Origin: Colwellia sp. PAMC 21821
Lineage (GTDB): Bacteria > Pseudomonadota > Gammaproteobacteria > Enterobacterales > Alteromonadaceae
Direction of reading: 5' to 3'
NCBI RefSeq assembly: GCF_002077175.1
Contig: NZ_CP014943.1
Coordinates: 3,162,001-3,226,000 of the forward strand
DNA: 64,000 nt
Under the pieces are notes generated by a model, which worked only from the letters and a program-made list of their open reading frames with translations, ran no database searches and was not told the origin of the DNA. This document shows, piece by piece, positions 47,394 through 57,761 of this stretch; within the stretch, counting starts at the first letter, position 1; each line of letters begins with the position of its first letter. The position numbers were made by a program, and so were the translations under genes.

Positions 47394-50234
47394 TTGGCTT
47401 CAAGATATTTTACGCAACGAGTAATAGTGTTCACCTTGATGACAGTGCTTTTGGCGCTGCCTGTTTCTGCGCAAAATATTAAACAAACTTATCGTATTGC
47501 CATTAACAAAACCTCTTACCCTTATCATTTTATCGACAAAGAACAACAAGCCGATGGCATGATGGTCGAACTTTGGCAATTATGGGCAAAAAAGCAAAAT
47601 GTTCAGCTGGAATTTGTAGCACTTAATTGGCAACAAACCATCAAACAAGTGCAAGAGCGAGAATTGGATATTCACGCCGGTATATTTAAAAGCACTGAAA
47701 GAGCTAAGCACTTAGATTTTAGTATGACTTTTTTTACCCAAAGCCGGCACCTTTTTCTACATCATTCAATAGCACATTTAAAAAACATATCACAACTTAC
47801 GCCCTATACCGTAGGTGTTGTTGATGGTTCAACTCATGCCATTTCAATTAAAAGCAAGTACCCCAATTTAACGTTAAGGTCTTTTTCTAATCGTAATGCT
47901 CTGTATCGAGCTGCCATGGAAGGTGAAATTTTGATGATGGCGGGTGTTGAAAAGCTGTCTAAAAATTTTTCAGAGTATGAATTACTTAATCAGCAATTTC
48001 CTGCGTTTGCGAAAGTTACTTATGACACCGGTGGCTATAGTGCAGCAGTCGCTAAAGGAGAAAGTCAACTTATTGATTTTATAAAGCAAGGGATGGAAAA
48101 AATTTCTGATCAAGAGCTATTAACCATTAAGAAGAAATGGCTAATAAGTGACAAGTCAGAAAATGTGATTACATTTTCATATTCAAATAATCAAATGCCT
48201 TTTTCAGGAACATCTCTTGCTGGTAATGCTCAAGGTTTTTTTGTTGAGTTGTGGCAAATATGGGCAAAAGCTAATGACCAAGATATCGAATTTATCCTTG
48301 TTGATTCGAATGAATCTACCCAGACTGATAATAGCCTTGCCGATATTTATATACCTAACGTGACGAGTGAGAAAAATAGCTCTGAAAGTGTTTTAGGGCC
48401 GGTTATTTATAATATTGATTATGGTTTGTTTTTATCGAACAATATCAATAAAATACTTCATATATCTGAAATTGAGAATAAAAATATTGGCGTGGTATCT
48501 TCACCGAGCTTTGTTAAAGATATTCAAAATAAAGCCAATAGTGCTGTCATTATTAATTTTGATAATTATGAGGCGATGTTTGAAGCTGCAGAGCGGGGTG
48601 AACTTGATGTTATCGCAGGTCAAAGTGATATTGTTGAAAATTATTTAATTAAATATAAGCTACAGTCCATCTACTTAAAATTTAATGGTTATGTTTTTAA
48701 ACGTGATATTCATGCGGTGTTCAATACAGTTAACCCGGAATTAAGCCAACTAATAGTAGAGGGCTTTGGTGAAAATGTATTAGCTGACTTAGCCACGTTA
48801 GAAAAAAAGTGGCATTTAGATAAGACATCGGCGTTTTTTAAACGCCAATTAGCTGTTTTGGCATTAACAGAGCCAGAAGAACAGTGGGTAAAAGATAATA
48901 ATGTCGTTAAATTTGGCATAACCAAAAACTGGATACCTGTTGAGTTTATTGATAAATATGGTGAAGTTAAGGGAATAAATCCGGATATATTTCAGCTGAT
49001 GAGTAGTCGGCTTAACATTAAAATTGACTATGTTGTTCATGAAAGTTTTAACGAGCTTTATCAAGCATTATTAGTCGGTGATGTCGATGTTATTGGTAGT
49101 GTTGTAGCCACACAAGAACGTAAAAAAGAAGTGTTATTTACTGACTCATATTGGAGTATGCCGTGGGTTATTTTACATCCACGTGAACTCGGTAAACAAT
49201 TAAACTTAGCCGACTTTAGTGGTAAGCGCTTAGCCATTGCTAAAGGTTACTATTTGGTATCTATTATTAGGAAAAACTTTCCACTGATTGACTTAAGATT
49301 AGTAGACGATAATGAAGAGGGTCTATTAGCTATTCAAAAAGGTATAGTTGATGGCTATATTGATAGCTTATCATCAGGCACTGAGTTACTGAAAAGGGAA
49401 AGTTTGGTTAGCTTGTCAATGTCAGTCCTTGAAGAAGTGGATAAAAATGGTAACCATTTAGCGGTCAATAAATCGTTACCTATGCTAGCAAATATCCTTA
49501 ATAAAGCGGTTTTAAGTATTTCAGATCTTGATAGTCAGCAAATTTATGAAAAATGGTTTGATGTGAATATTGAAACTGGCTTAGATAAAAGTGTTGTACT
49601 GCGTGTAGCGTTGCAAGTGGGGGCACTGATAACCCTCATCATCATCATTATTATGGTTTGGAACCGCCGTTTATACTTAGAGATTAAAAACCGTAAAAAA
49701 TTAGAAAAAAAAATGCAATATATGGCCACTCATGATGACCTCACTGGCCTTGCTAATCGTGTTTTATTGAAAGATAGACTCAACAGTGCGATTTCTTTTC
49801 ACCAACGACAAAAGCTTTTAGTGGCGGTGCTATTTATAGACCTTGATGGCTTTAAAGATATTAATGACACTCATGGTCATGATGTAGGTGACGAACTGTT
49901 AATCGAAGTGGCAACACGCTTAACTGGTTGTGTGCGAGAGTCTGACACGGTTGTGCGGTTTGGCGGTGATGAATTTGTGCTGTTACTTACGGGGTTACAT
50001 AATCAAGATGAGGCTGCATATGTTGCTGATAAAGTTTTAAAGTTGATTCAACAACCGATAAAATTATCTGAAGTAAGTGCGACGATTGGCTGTAGTATTG
50101 GTATTGCAATGTTTCCCGACGATGGTGATTCAGATAACGAGCTATTAAAAATAGCAGATTCGTTAATGTATGACGTTAAAGCCGCGGGGAAAAATCATTA
50201 TGCCTTTAATCGTAAAGACGACTCTGCTGTCTAA
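47394..50234 (+). CDS. diguanylate cyclase with three periplasmic SBP_bac_3 domains
   Basis: A 946-residue membrane sensor. A signal peptide (ending LALPVSAQN) leads to three family-3 solute-binding modules (about 28-245, 250-465, 495-730). The second is the most diverged. One helix follows at about 740-760 (ALQVGALITLIIIIIMVW), then a linker and a GGDEF domain with GGDEF and an RESD inhibitory site five residues before it, so it should be active and product-inhibited. It likely turns an amino-acid-like periplasmic signal into cyclic di-GMP. The TTG start has GAG at suitable distance; no in-frame ATG precedes the signal peptide. Confidence 0.88.
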   Translation: MASRYFTQRVIVFTLMTVLLALPVSAQNIKQTYRIAINKTSYPYHFIDKEQQADGMMVELWQLWAKKQNVQLEFVALNWQQTIKQVQERELDIHAGIFKSTERAKHLDFSMTFFTQSRHLFLHHSIAHLKNISQLTPYTVGVVDGSTHAISIKSKYPNLTLRSFSNRNALYRAAMEGEILMMAGVEKLSKNFSEYELLNQQFPAFAKVTYDTGGYSAAVAKGESQLIDFIKQGMEKISDQELLTIKKKWLISDKSENVITFSYSNNQMPFSGTSLAGNAQGFFVELWQIWAKANDQDIEFILVDSNESTQTDNSLADIYIPNVTSEKNSSESVLGPVIYNIDYGLFLSNNINKILHISEIENKNIGVVSSPSFVKDIQNKANSAVIINFDNYEAMFEAAERGELDVIAGQSDIVENYLIKYKLQSIYLKFNGYVFKRDIHAVFNTVNPELSQLIVEGFGENVLADLATLEKKWHLDKTSAFFKRQLAVLALTEPEEQWVKDNNVVKFGITKNWIPVEFIDKYGEVKGINPDIFQLMSSRLNIKIDYVVHESFNELYQALLVGDVDVIGSVVATQERKKEVLFTDSYWSMPWVILHPRELGKQLNLADFSGKRLAIAKGYYLVSIIRKNFPLIDLRLVDDNEEGLLAIQKGIVDGYIDSLSSGTELLKRESLVSLSMSVLEEVDKNGNHLAVNKSLPMLANILNKAVLSISDLDSQQIYEKWFDVNIETGLDKSVVLRVALQVGALITLIIIIIMVWNRRLYLEIKNRKKLEKKMQYMATHDDLTGLANRVLLKDRLNSAISFHQRQKLLVAVLFIDLDGFKDINDTHGHDVGDELLIEVATRLTGCVRESDTVVRFGGDEFVLLLTGLHNQDEAAYVADKVLKLIQQPIKLSEVSATIGCSIGIAMFPDDGDSDNELLKIADSLMYDVKAAGKNHYAFNRKDDSAV

Positions 50235-50270
50235 TTCATAACATAACTCATACTATTCAAAGAATGTCGG

Positions 50271-50298
50271 GTGACTTTACCTAGCATTGCTTTATAAT
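50271..50298 (+). promoter_or_regulatory. putative promoter of aspS
   Basis: A TATAAT box at 50293-50298 has GTGACT 16 bp upstream. The distance to the aspS start is about 97 bp. Confidence 0.4.
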
Positions 50299-50394
50299 GT
50301 CGGCAATTTTTTATCATAATAAGTTATAGCGTTAAGACTTCCATGCGGAGCATCTATGACTTATATAGCTTATTCGAATTTTCAGGGTAAATAC

Positions 50395-52179
50395 ATGCGT
50401 AGTCTTTATTGTGGTGAGGTTAATGAATCTCATGTGGGTCAGGAAATCACACTTTGTGGTTGGGTTAATCGTCGTCGTGACTTAGGTGCGGTAATTTTCT
50501 TAGATTTACGAGATCGTGAAGGTATTGTACAAGTTGTTTATGATCCAGACTTTCCTGATGTGCTCGAAAAAGCCAATACTTTGCGTAATGAATTTTGTGT
50601 GCAAGTAAAAGGTAAAGTGCGCGCTCGTCCTGATGGCCAAGTAAATAAAGATATGGCGACGGGTGCTATAGAAGTTTTAGGCTTAGAGCTTACTATTCTA
50701 AATAAGTCTGCTCCTTTACCTTTAGATTCAAATCAAAAAAACTCTGAAGAATTACGATTAAAATACCGTTACCTTGATTTACGTCGTCCAGAAATGACCG
50801 AGCGTATGCGTTTTCGCGCTAAAGTAACTTCAGCGGTACGTTCATCGCTTGAGTCACAAGGTTTCTTGGATATTGAAACGCCAATTCTAACAGCCGCTAC
50901 ACCTGAAGGTGCACGTGATTACTTAGTACCAAGTCGCACGCACAAAGGCCAGTTTTTTGCTTTGCCGCAGTCACCACAATTATTTAAACAATTGTTGATG
51001 ATGTCAGGTATGGAACGTTACTATCAGATCGTTAAGTGTTTCCGTGATGAAGACTTACGTGCTGACCGCCAACCAGAATTTACTCAAATTGATATTGAAA
51101 CCTCATTTATGAGTTCAGATCAAGTGATGGAAGTTACTGAAACTATGATCCGTGGCTTATTCCAAGAGCTACTTAACGTAGACTTAGGTGAGTTTCCACG
51201 TATGGCTTATTCTGAAGCAATGACTCGCTTTGGTTCTGATAAGCCAGATTTACGTAACCCACTTGAAATTGTTGATGTTGCTGACATATTAAAAGATGTT
51301 GAATTTAAAGTGTTTTCAGGCCCCGCTAACGATGAAAAAGGTCGAGTTGCGGTTATCTGTGTACCAGGCGGTGCAGCTAAATTTTCTCGTAAAGGTATTG
51401 ACGAATTAACTAAATTTGTCGGTATTTATGGCGCGAAAGGTATGCCTTGGTTGAAAGTGAACGACCGTGATGCAGGTCTTGAAGGTTTGCAATCACCTAT
51501 CTTAAAATTCTTAACTGAAGAAGCGGTTAATACCTTATTAGATCGCACGAATGCTAAAACCGGCGACATTATTTTCTTTGGCTCAGACACTTATAACGTA
51601 GTGACTGAATCATTAGGTGCACTGCGCCTTAAAATTGGTGAAGACCTTGAATTATTAGAAGGTGAGTGGAAACCATTGTGGGTTGTTGATTTCCCAATGT
51701 TTGAAGAAGCAGATGGACACATGCATGCTATTCATCATCCGTTTACCGCTCCGACTAACTTAACGGCGGCTGAATTAGAAGCTAACCCAGTAGGCGCGTT
51801 ATCTGATGCTTACGACATGGTACTTAATGGCTGTGAATTAGGCGGTGGCTCTGTACGAATTCATAATCAAGATATGCAAGCAGCCGTATTCCGTATTTTG
51901 GGTATTAGTGATGAAGAAGCACAAGAGAAATTTGGTTTCTTACTCGAAGCATTACAATATGGCGCGCCTCCTCATGCAGGTTTAGCGTTTGGTTTAGACC
52001 GGTTAGTGATGTTGATGACAGGTGCAAGTTCAATTCGTGATGTTATGGCATTCCCGAAAACAACGACCGCTGCTTGTCCTTTAACTAATGCGCCAGGCCA
52101 TGCAAACCCTGCACAGCTGAAAGAATTAGGCATTGCTTGTTTAGAAAAAGAAACTGATACTGACGAAAAAGCAGAATAA
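50395..52179 (+). CDS. aspS: aspartyl-tRNA synthetase
   Basis: A 594-residue class II synthetase. The OB-fold domain starts [11 protein letters not shown] and has [12 protein letters not shown]. Class II motifs are visible: [27 protein letters not shown] and [16 protein letters not shown] bacterial insertion domain occupies the middle. The start at 50395 has AGGG at good distance and matches the usual N-terminus; an ATG 13 codons upstream is rejected. A terminator follows, then ruvC. Confidence 0.97.
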   Translation: MRSLYCGEVNESHVGQEITLCGWVNRRRDLGAVIFLDLRDREGIVQVVYDPDFPDVLEKANTLRNEFCVQVKGKVRARPDGQVNKDMATGAIEVLGLELTILNKSAPLPLDSNQKNSEELRLKYRYLDLRRPEMTERMRFRAKVTSAVRSSLESQGFLDIETPILTAATPEGARDYLVPSRTHKGQFFALPQSPQLFKQLLMMSGMERYYQIVKCFRDEDLRADRQPEFTQIDIETSFMSSDQVMEVTETMIRGLFQELLNVDLGEFPRMAYSEAMTRFGSDKPDLRNPLEIVDVADILKDVEFKVFSGPANDEKGRVAVICVPGGAAKFSRKGIDELTKFVGIYGAKGMPWLKVNDRDAGLEGLQSPILKFLTEEAVNTLLDRTNAKTGDIIFFGSDTYNVVTESLGALRLKIGEDLELLEGEWKPLWVVDFPMFEEADGHMHAIHHPFTAPTNLTAAELEANPVGALSDAYDMVLNGCELGGGSVRIHNQDMQAAVFRILGISDEEAQEKFGFLLEALQYGAPPHAGLAFGLDRLVMLMTGASSIRDVMAFPKTTTAACPLTNAPGHANPAQLKELGIACLEKETDTDEKAE

Positions 52180-52232
52180 CTTTCGTTTCAGAATTTTTAA
52201 TATTGATTGAACACTTAATATTAAAAACAGTT

Positions 52233-52280
52233 AAAACGCACGAATGAATGCTACTTAGGCTTTATTCGTGCGTTTTTTTT
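52233..52280 (+). terminator. terminator after aspS
   Basis: A 12-bp stem AAACGCACGAAT / ATTCGTGCGTTT with a longer loop is followed by a run of T. Confidence 0.88.
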
Positions 52281-52316
52281 CAATTGCTCTTAAATAATTA
52301 TTAAAGGTACTTTGTA

Positions 52317-52844
52317 GTGAGTATTATTTTAGGCATAGATCCTGGTTCACGTTTAACGGGCTACGGTGTTATTAAACAGCAGGGTCGAAATTTCATTTAT
52401 TTAGGCAGCGGCTGCATTAAAGCAACGGCTGCAGGTGAAGATTTAGGCATGCGTTTGCAAACCATTTTTGCTGGCGTGAGTGAGATTATCTTACAATTTC
52501 AGCCGGACATGTTTGCTATTGAACAAGTGTTTATGGCGAAAAATCCTGACTCAGCGTTAAAGCTAGGGCAAGCCCGAGGCGCAGCAATTGTTGCGGCCAC
52601 TAATAATGGTTTAACAATAGCAGAATACTCGGCCAGACAAATTAAGCAATCAGTTGTGGGTACCGGCGCGGCAGATAAAACGCAAGTGCAGCATATGGTA
52701 AAAACTATTTTGAAATTACCAGGCACGCCACAAGCAGATGCGGCAGATGCATTAGCCGTCGCACTTTGTCATGCGCATAGCCATGATTCGATCAGTAAAT
52801 TATCAGGCCAAGCCAGTAAAACCGTGCGAGGACGGTTACGTTAG
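52317..52844 (+). CDS. ruvC: Holliday junction endonuclease RuvC
   Basis: A 175-residue RNase H-fold resolvase. The first catalytic acid is Asp8 in [12 protein letters not shown], a Glu lies in [11 protein letters not shown], and two acids in [15 protein letters not shown] complete the metal site. It cleaves Holliday junctions bound by RuvAB. The GTG start follows AAAGG. A 127-bp gap separates it from ruvA. Length and motifs are normal. Confidence 0.97.
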   Translation: MSIILGIDPGSRLTGYGVIKQQGRNFIYLGSGCIKATAAGEDLGMRLQTIFAGVSEIILQFQPDMFAIEQVFMAKNPDSALKLGQARGAAIVAATNNGLTIAEYSARQIKQSVVGTGAADKTQVQHMVKTILKLPGTPQADAADALAVALCHAHSHDSISKLSGQASKTVRGRLR

Positions 52845-52971
52845 AGGTTAATTGCCTTTACCTTGTTGAAAATTCCACCTTGATTCAAATAATTCATGGC
52901 TTAAACTTTACTGTATAAATATCTAGTGGTATGGTGACCTCATATATCATATCAAGTAAAAAGGTTAAGCC

Positions 52972-53589
52972 GTGATTGGACGTTTACGTGGCATATTAAT
53001 AGAAAAAATGGCTCCCGAAATTTTAATCGAGTGTCATGGAGTTGGCTATGAAGTAACCATGCCAATGACCAGCATTTATGCGCTAGGCGAAGTTAACCAA
53101 GAAGCAACCTTATATACCCATTTTGTTGTTCGTGAAGATGCACAACTACTCTATGGTTTCGCTAATAAAGTGGAACGAAGACTGTTTCGCTTATTGATCA
53201 AAGTTAATGGTGTTGGACCAAAACTAGGCTTAGCTATTTTATCCGGCATGTCTGCCGATCAATTTGTCAGTTGTGTCATCCATGACGACTTAACCACGAT
53301 TGTGAAAATTCCGGGTGTTGGCAAGAAAACAGCAGAGCGTTTGTTGATTGAAATGCGTGACAGATTAAAAGATTGGCAAACTGACAGTAGTGATGCACTC
53401 GTTCGTATGATGCCTACAGATGTTAACCAAGCCAATGCGTTTGTTAGCGATAACCGAGGTGATGCTATTAACGCTCTAGTGTCTTTAGGGTATAGTCAAC
53501 AACAAGCAGATAAAGCGGTGAAGTCAGTATTTGAAGCTGATAAAAGTAGCGAAGACTTGATCCGCAATGCTTTAAAAGCGATGTTATAG
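52972..53589 (+). CDS. ruvA: Holliday junction helicase subunit RuvA
   Basis: A 205-residue junction-binding subunit. An OB fold ([26 protein letters not shown]) is followed by tandem helix-hairpin-helix motifs ([30 protein letters not shown]) and a C-terminal three-helix domain ([14 protein letters not shown]) that contacts RuvB. GTG start with AAGG before it. RuvB follows after 108 bp. Confidence 0.97.
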   Translation: MIGRLRGILIEKMAPEILIECHGVGYEVTMPMTSIYALGEVNQEATLYTHFVVREDAQLLYGFANKVERRLFRLLIKVNGVGPKLGLAILSGMSADQFVSCVIHDDLTTIVKIPGVGKKTAERLLIEMRDRLKDWQTDSSDALVRMMPTDVNQANAFVSDNRGDAINALVSLGYSQQQADKAVKSVFEADKSSEDLIRNALKAML

Positions 53590-53697
53590 ATTAAGCTAAT
53601 TCAAATTAAGCTAAACTAATTTAAGTCATATGACGGTAATTTATTTGTAAATAGTACCGTTTAGCGTGTAAAGCCGTAATTTTCCAAAGAGTAATAC

Positions 53698-54702
53698 ATG
53701 ATAGAAGCAGATCGATTAATTGAACCAATAGCTAGCCGTGAAGATGAAACGGTTGACCGAGCTATTCGGCCAAAAATGCTGTCAGATTATACTGGGCAGG
53801 AACATGTAAAGTCTCAAATGAATATTTTCATAGCTGCTGCATTGAAAAGACAAGAGCCGCTGGATCATTTATTAATATTTGGCCCGCCAGGTTTAGGTAA
53901 AACGACTTTAGCCAACATAGTGGCTAATGAAATGGGTGTAAGCATTCGTACAACCTCAGGACCTGTGTTGGAAAAAGCTGGCGACTTAGCGGCATTACTG
54001 ACGAACCTTGAAGAAAATGACGTTTTGTTTATTGATGAAATTCATCGCTTAAGTCCGGTAGTAGAAGAGATTCTCTATCCTGCTATGGAAGACTATCAGC
54101 TAGATATTATGATAGGTGAGGGGCCTGCAGCACGCTCCATAAAGCTTGATTTACCCGCCTTTACTTTAATTGGCGCAACTACTCGCGCTGGATCGCTAAC
54201 ATCACCACTTCGCGATCGATTTGGCATAGTTCAACGGTTAGAATTTTATAACACGCAAGAGTTAACTGAAATTGTGATGCGTTCAGCCCATTTTTTAAAT
54301 TTAGAAATTGCTCAAGCGGGGGCATTTGAAGTAGCAAGGCGCTCCCGTGGTACACCACGTATTGCTAATCGACTATTACGACGAGTCAGAGATTACGCTG
54401 ACGTGAAAACCGACGGTATTGTCAGTAAAGCAACGGCTGCTAGTGCTTTAGATATGCTAGAAGTCGATAATGAAGGTTTCGATTTAATGGACCGTAAATT
54501 ACTTGAAGCGATAATTAATAAATTCGGCGGTGGTCCCGTTGGCCTAGATAATGTTGCCGCTGCCATTGGTGAAGAACGTGAAACGATTGAAGATGTAATT
54601 GAGCCTTTTTTAATCCAGCAAGGCTTTCTACAGCGAACACCGCGGGGGCGAATTGCCACTAGTCGAGCTTATCTACATTTTGGCCTAGACTTTCCAAGCT
54701 AA
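53698..54702 (+). CDS. ruvB: Holliday junction helicase motor RuvB
   Basis: A 334-residue AAA+ ATPase. The Walker A motif is [11 protein letters not shown], Walker B is FIDEIHRL, sensor 1 is LIGATTRAG, and a winged-helix C-terminal domain ends in [12 protein letters not shown]. It drives branch migration with RuvA. Length and sequence are typical. A terminator with a TTCG loop follows. Confidence 0.98.
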   Translation: MIEADRLIEPIASREDETVDRAIRPKMLSDYTGQEHVKSQMNIFIAAALKRQEPLDHLLIFGPPGLGKTTLANIVANEMGVSIRTTSGPVLEKAGDLAALLTNLEENDVLFIDEIHRLSPVVEEILYPAMEDYQLDIMIGEGPAARSIKLDLPAFTLIGATTRAGSLTSPLRDRFGIVQRLEFYNTQELTEIVMRSAHFLNLEIAQAGAFEVARRSRGTPRIANRLLRRVRDYADVKTDGIVSKATAASALDMLEVDNEGFDLMDRKLLEAIINKFGGGPVGLDNVAAAIGEERETIEDVIEPFLIQQGFLQRTPRGRIATSRAYLHFGLDFPS

Positions 54703-54722
54703 CGACTTAGCTTGTTTTTTAC

Positions 54723-54746
54723 AAAGGCACCTTCGGGTGCTTTTTT
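54723..54746 (+). terminator. terminator after ruvB
   Basis: The stem GCACC / GGTGC closes a TTCG tetraloop and is extended by A-T pairs, then six T. It ends the ruv transcript. Confidence 0.92.
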
Positions 54747-54855
54747 ACGTTTAATAGAGTGCCAGTATTAGGCTAAACACGTTGTTTTATGTGCCTGGCA
54801 AAAGCTATATATAACTTATATCAGGTCATTATGAATATATTTTGATATTTTAGGC

Positions 54856-55025
54856 AAAAAAAAGCCCACATAAAATATGTGGGCCAACTTAGAATGTAAG
54901 TTGTAAGAAGGAAATGGGGTTCCTATAAAATATCAGAGAGAAAGGCAACAACACCTATTCAAAACATTTATGGGCTACATGAATATTTGTCAGCGAAACA
55001 AAATTCGTGCGCTAGTCCAGAAAAC
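54856..55025 (-). ncRNA. candidate small RNA between ruvB and ybgC
   Basis: On the minus strand a promoter (TTGATT, 17 bp, TAGAAT at 55060-55032) is followed by about 170 bp and a perfect terminator (GCCCACATA / TATGTGGGC, loop TTT, then eight T). There is no ORF. The middle contains CCCCATTTCCTT, which is complementary to a Shine-Dalgarno and start-codon context (AAGGAAATGGGG), a common seed type. No known family is recognised; this is an inference from promoter plus terminator. Confidence 0.5.
54864..54884 (-). terminator. terminator of the small-RNA candidate
   Basis: The stem GCCCACATA / TATGTGGGC is perfect; its T-run is on the minus strand. No minus-strand gene lies upstream, since the next one on the right (ybgC) is on the plus strand. 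Confidence 0.8.
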
Positions 55026-55031
55026 AACGCT

Positions 55032-55060
55032 ATTCTAGTCCGATGAGCCAATCAAATCAA
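55032..55060 (-). promoter_or_regulatory. sigma-70-like promoter of the small-RNA candidate
   Basis: Read on the minus strand, TTGATT and TAGAAT are 17 bp apart. Transcription would start near 55025. Confidence 0.5.
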
Positions 55061-55306
55061 ACGAAAATATTTTATCTTAATCATTAGAAAAACTAATGCG
55101 AAATGTTTTGTCATAACCCCGTAGTTAGCCGCTTAATGGTATTGCTAATATAGTCTTATGAGTGAAAGTATTCTAATAGATGAAAGTTAATTCAACTTAA
55201 TGCTGAAATAGTGAGAAAGAATGTGTCTTAGCCCTTGTCGGGTGTGAGCTTTATCTATTAAGATAAGCACTTGAAATTTTATATTAAGTTAAATCGAATA
55301 AATTAA
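55061..55306. other. upstream region of the tol-pal operon
   Basis: About 246 bp without a gene, presumably carrying the tol-pal promoter. No clear promoter can be chosen. Confidence 0.35.
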
Positions 55307-55717
55307 ATGTCATTAAGCAATTACCAACACAAGGTTCGCGTTTATTATGAAGATACCGATGCCGGAGGTATCGTCTATTATGCTAACTATTTAAAGTTTT
55401 TTGAACGCGCCCGTACAGAGTGGCTGCGGGAACTTGGTATTAATCAATCAATATTTTTAGAACAAAACATCGGCTTTGTGGTCACAAAGGTTGCGATGGA
55501 CAACAAAGCATCTGCCAAACTCGATGATTTGTTAATAATAACCAGTTCAATAAGCCGATTGAAGTCTGCTAGTTTGATATTTTCACAGCAGATTGTGAAT
55601 CAAAATCAGTTAACATTATGTACGGCTGAAATTAAAGTCGCTTGTGTTAATTTATCTATCGCTAAACCTTGTAGTATCCCAAACAGCATATTAGGAGCAT
55701 TAAAACGTGTCAGCTGA
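55307..55717 (+). CDS. ybgC: acyl-CoA thioesterase YbgC
   Basis: A 136-residue hot-dog thioesterase. The motif [24 protein letters not shown] carries the catalytic Asp18. In E. coli it acts on short acyl-CoAs and is linked to the Tol-Pal system. It is the first gene of the tol-pal operon and overlaps tolQ by 11 bases, so the two are coupled. The ATG 55307 is a good start. Confidence 0.96.
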   Translation: MSLSNYQHKVRVYYEDTDAGGIVYYANYLKFFERARTEWLRELGINQSIFLEQNIGFVVTKVAMDNKASAKLDDLLIITSSISRLKSASLIFSQQIVNQNQLTLCTAEIKVACVNLSIAKPCSIPNSILGALKRVS

Positions 55718-56390
55718 GATTTCATTTTTTGACTTATTTTTAGACGCCAGTTTATTAGTTCAACTGGTCATGTTGACGTTATTAGGTTTTTCAATTGCCT
55801 GTTGGACCATGATTTTTCAACGCCGTAAAGTGTTGATGGCCGCACGGGTACAATTACAAAGCTTTGAAGATAAGTTTTGGAGTGGTGCTGATTTAAGTAA
55901 GCTCTACAGCGAAGTTTCTGCAAAAGAGCACATAGACGGTATTGAAAACCTTTTTGTTTCAGGCTTTCGTGAATTTGCCCGTCTGCGTAAATCTCATGCT
56001 TACGCACCGCAAGTGATTGTTGACGGCACACATCGGGCAATGCGCGTTGCGCTGTCACGAGAGGTTGATAGTTTAGAAACCCACTTACCCTTTATGGCCA
56101 CTGTTGGCTCAATAAGTCCATATATTGGTCTGTTTGGCACGGTGTGGGGCATCATGAATTCATTTATCGCCTTAGGTGCAGTTGAGCAAGCAACGCTTGC
56201 CATGGTTGCGCCGGGTATTGCCGAGGCATTAATCGCAACGGCCATGGGCTTGTTTGCTGCTATTCCTGCGGTAATGGCATTTAACCGTTTTAGTCACAAT
56301 GTTGAAAAACTTGAAAATAGTTACGGTAACTTTATGGAAGAGTTTTCAAGTATTTTACAAAGACAAACAGCGACAGAACAACACGGCTAA
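55707..56390 (+). CDS. tolQ: Tol-Pal proton channel subunit TolQ
   Basis: A 227-residue ExbB/TolQ-type inner-membrane protein with three helices: residues about 14-36, 128-150 and 165-190. Family features are the first-helix end [10 protein letters not shown] and the segment [16 protein letters not shown] followed by [29 protein letters not shown]. With TolR it uses the proton motive force to energise TolA. GTG start; it overlaps ybgC. Confidence 0.96.
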   Translation: MSAEISFFDLFLDASLLVQLVMLTLLGFSIACWTMIFQRRKVLMAARVQLQSFEDKFWSGADLSKLYSEVSAKEHIDGIENLFVSGFREFARLRKSHAYAPQVIVDGTHRAMRVALSREVDSLETHLPFMATVGSISPYIGLFGTVWGIMNSFIALGAVEQATLAMVAPGIAEALIATAMGLFAAIPAVMAFNRFSHNVEKLENSYGNFMEEFSSILQRQTATEQHG

Positions 56391-56404
56391 GGTAGATATT
56401 AACT

Positions 56405-56833
56405 ATGTATAATCGAGTTAGACGCCGCAAGGTTGCTGAGATAAATGTCGTGCCCTATATTGACGTAATGTTAGTGTTGCTGATTATTTTTATGGTAACA
56501 GCACCCCTAATAACACAAGGCGTTAAAGTAGACTTGCCGCAAGCTGATTCTGAACCGCTAAGTAAAGATATGAAACCCCCATTAGTTGCATCAGTCGATG
56601 CAAAGGGCAATTATTATTTGGCGGTCGGTATCAGTAAAAATGAACCTATGTCGGCACAAGAAGTTGCCGCCCTGGTGAAAGAACATTTAAAATCTGCACC
56701 CGATACACCTGTTGTTGTTAATGGCGATGGCGCTGTTTCATATGATGCAGTTATTCAATTAATGGTGTTATTACAAAAAGTGGCAGGTGTGCCATCAGTT
56801 GGTTTAATGACTGATAGCCCGGAGAGTAAGTAG
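56405..56833 (+). CDS. tolR: Tol-Pal proton channel subunit TolR
   Basis: A 142-residue ExbD/TolR protein. One helix (about residues 15-35) contains the proton-carrying Asp20 in NVVPYIDVMLVLLIIFMV. The rest is a periplasmic dimer domain (VVVNGDGAVSYDAVIQLM). It overlaps tolA by one base. Confidence 0.96.
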   Translation: MYNRVRRRKVAEINVVPYIDVMLVLLIIFMVTAPLITQGVKVDLPQADSEPLSKDMKPPLVASVDAKGNYYLAVGISKNEPMSAQEVAALVKEHLKSAPDTPVVVNGDGAVSYDAVIQLMVLLQKVAGVPSVGLMTDSPESK

Positions 56834-57729
56834 TGTCACCGAAGTTATCGTCGCCACTCGCGTTAAGTTTTGGTATCCACATTGTGCTGGCTGTGGTGTT
56901 GTTATGGGGCGACTTTTCAACGCCACCAAAACCAACACCAAGTGCTTTACCAATGGAGCCTATTCAAGCGGTCGTTATTGAAAAAAGTAAAGTGGATGCG
57001 CAAATTAATAAAATCAAAAAGCAGATGGCTGATGAAGCCCAAAAGCTTAAAGATATTGAAAATAGTATTGCGGCGGCTAAAGAGAAACGAAGAAAAGAAG
57101 AGCAGCGCATCAAAAACCTTGAGCGTGAGCGTAAGCAAAAAGCACAAGATAAAAAAGCTGCTGACATTGCGGCTAAAAAAGCCAAGGCTAAAGCAAATGC
57201 TGCAGAGAAACTACGTAAACAAAAAGAACTTGAAAATAAGCAAGCAGATGAAGCGGCAGCTAAAGCTAAACGTATAAAAGAAGAACAGGCAGCTAAAAAA
57301 GCGGAAGATTTACGTAAAAAGAAAGTGGCAGAGCGTAAACGTCAAGCAGAAGAAGATCGAGAACGTGCAGCTTCGCAAAAGTTATTAGAGCAACAAATGG
57401 CTGAAGAAATGGCATCTCGTCAACAAGCTAGACGCCAACAGATGATGACTGAAATTGGACGATTCACCGCGTTAATCACACAAACTATAAAACGTAATTT
57501 GATTACTGATCGTAGTACGATGGAAGGTAAATCTTGTAAATTAACGATAAGTCTAGCACCATCAGGGTTTGTAACTAACGTCGTTACAGGTCAAGGTGAC
57601 AGAAGAGTTTGTGAAGCAGCTAAAACAGCGGTATATAAGGCCGGTACTTTACCTGTGTCTAAAGACCCTGAAATATTTCGTGAAATGAGAACAATTAGTT
57701 TAACAGTAGCACCTGACAAATTTAATTAA
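56833..57729 (+). CDS. tolA: Tol-Pal envelope-spanning protein TolA
   Basis: A 298-residue protein. The N-terminal helix (about residues 8-27) inserts in the inner membrane and is followed by a very long Lys/Glu/Ala-rich helical domain (about 50-205) and a C-terminal domain (from about 208, GRFTALITQTIKRNLI). The C-terminal domain has the single disulfide pair (SCKLTIS, RVCEAAK) and contacts Pal and TolB. GTG start. The helical region is typical in composition. Confidence 0.95.
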   Translation: MSPKLSSPLALSFGIHIVLAVVLLWGDFSTPPKPTPSALPMEPIQAVVIEKSKVDAQINKIKKQMADEAQKLKDIENSIAAAKEKRRKEEQRIKNLERERKQKAQDKKAADIAAKKAKAKANAAEKLRKQKELENKQADEAAAKAKRIKEEQAAKKAEDLRKKKVAERKRQAEEDRERAASQKLLEQQMAEEMASRQQARRQQMMTEIGRFTALITQTIKRNLITDRSTMEGKSCKLTISLAPSGFVTNVVTGQGDRRVCEAAKTAVYKAGTLPVSKDPEIFREMRTISLTVAPDKFN

Positions 57730-57761
57730 GTTTTGTATAAATTAGGAAAACAATCAACTCT

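Noticed and set aside
56870..57277. 135-residue frame overlapping tolA
   Set aside because: It results from the Lys/Ala-rich repeats of tolA read in another frame.
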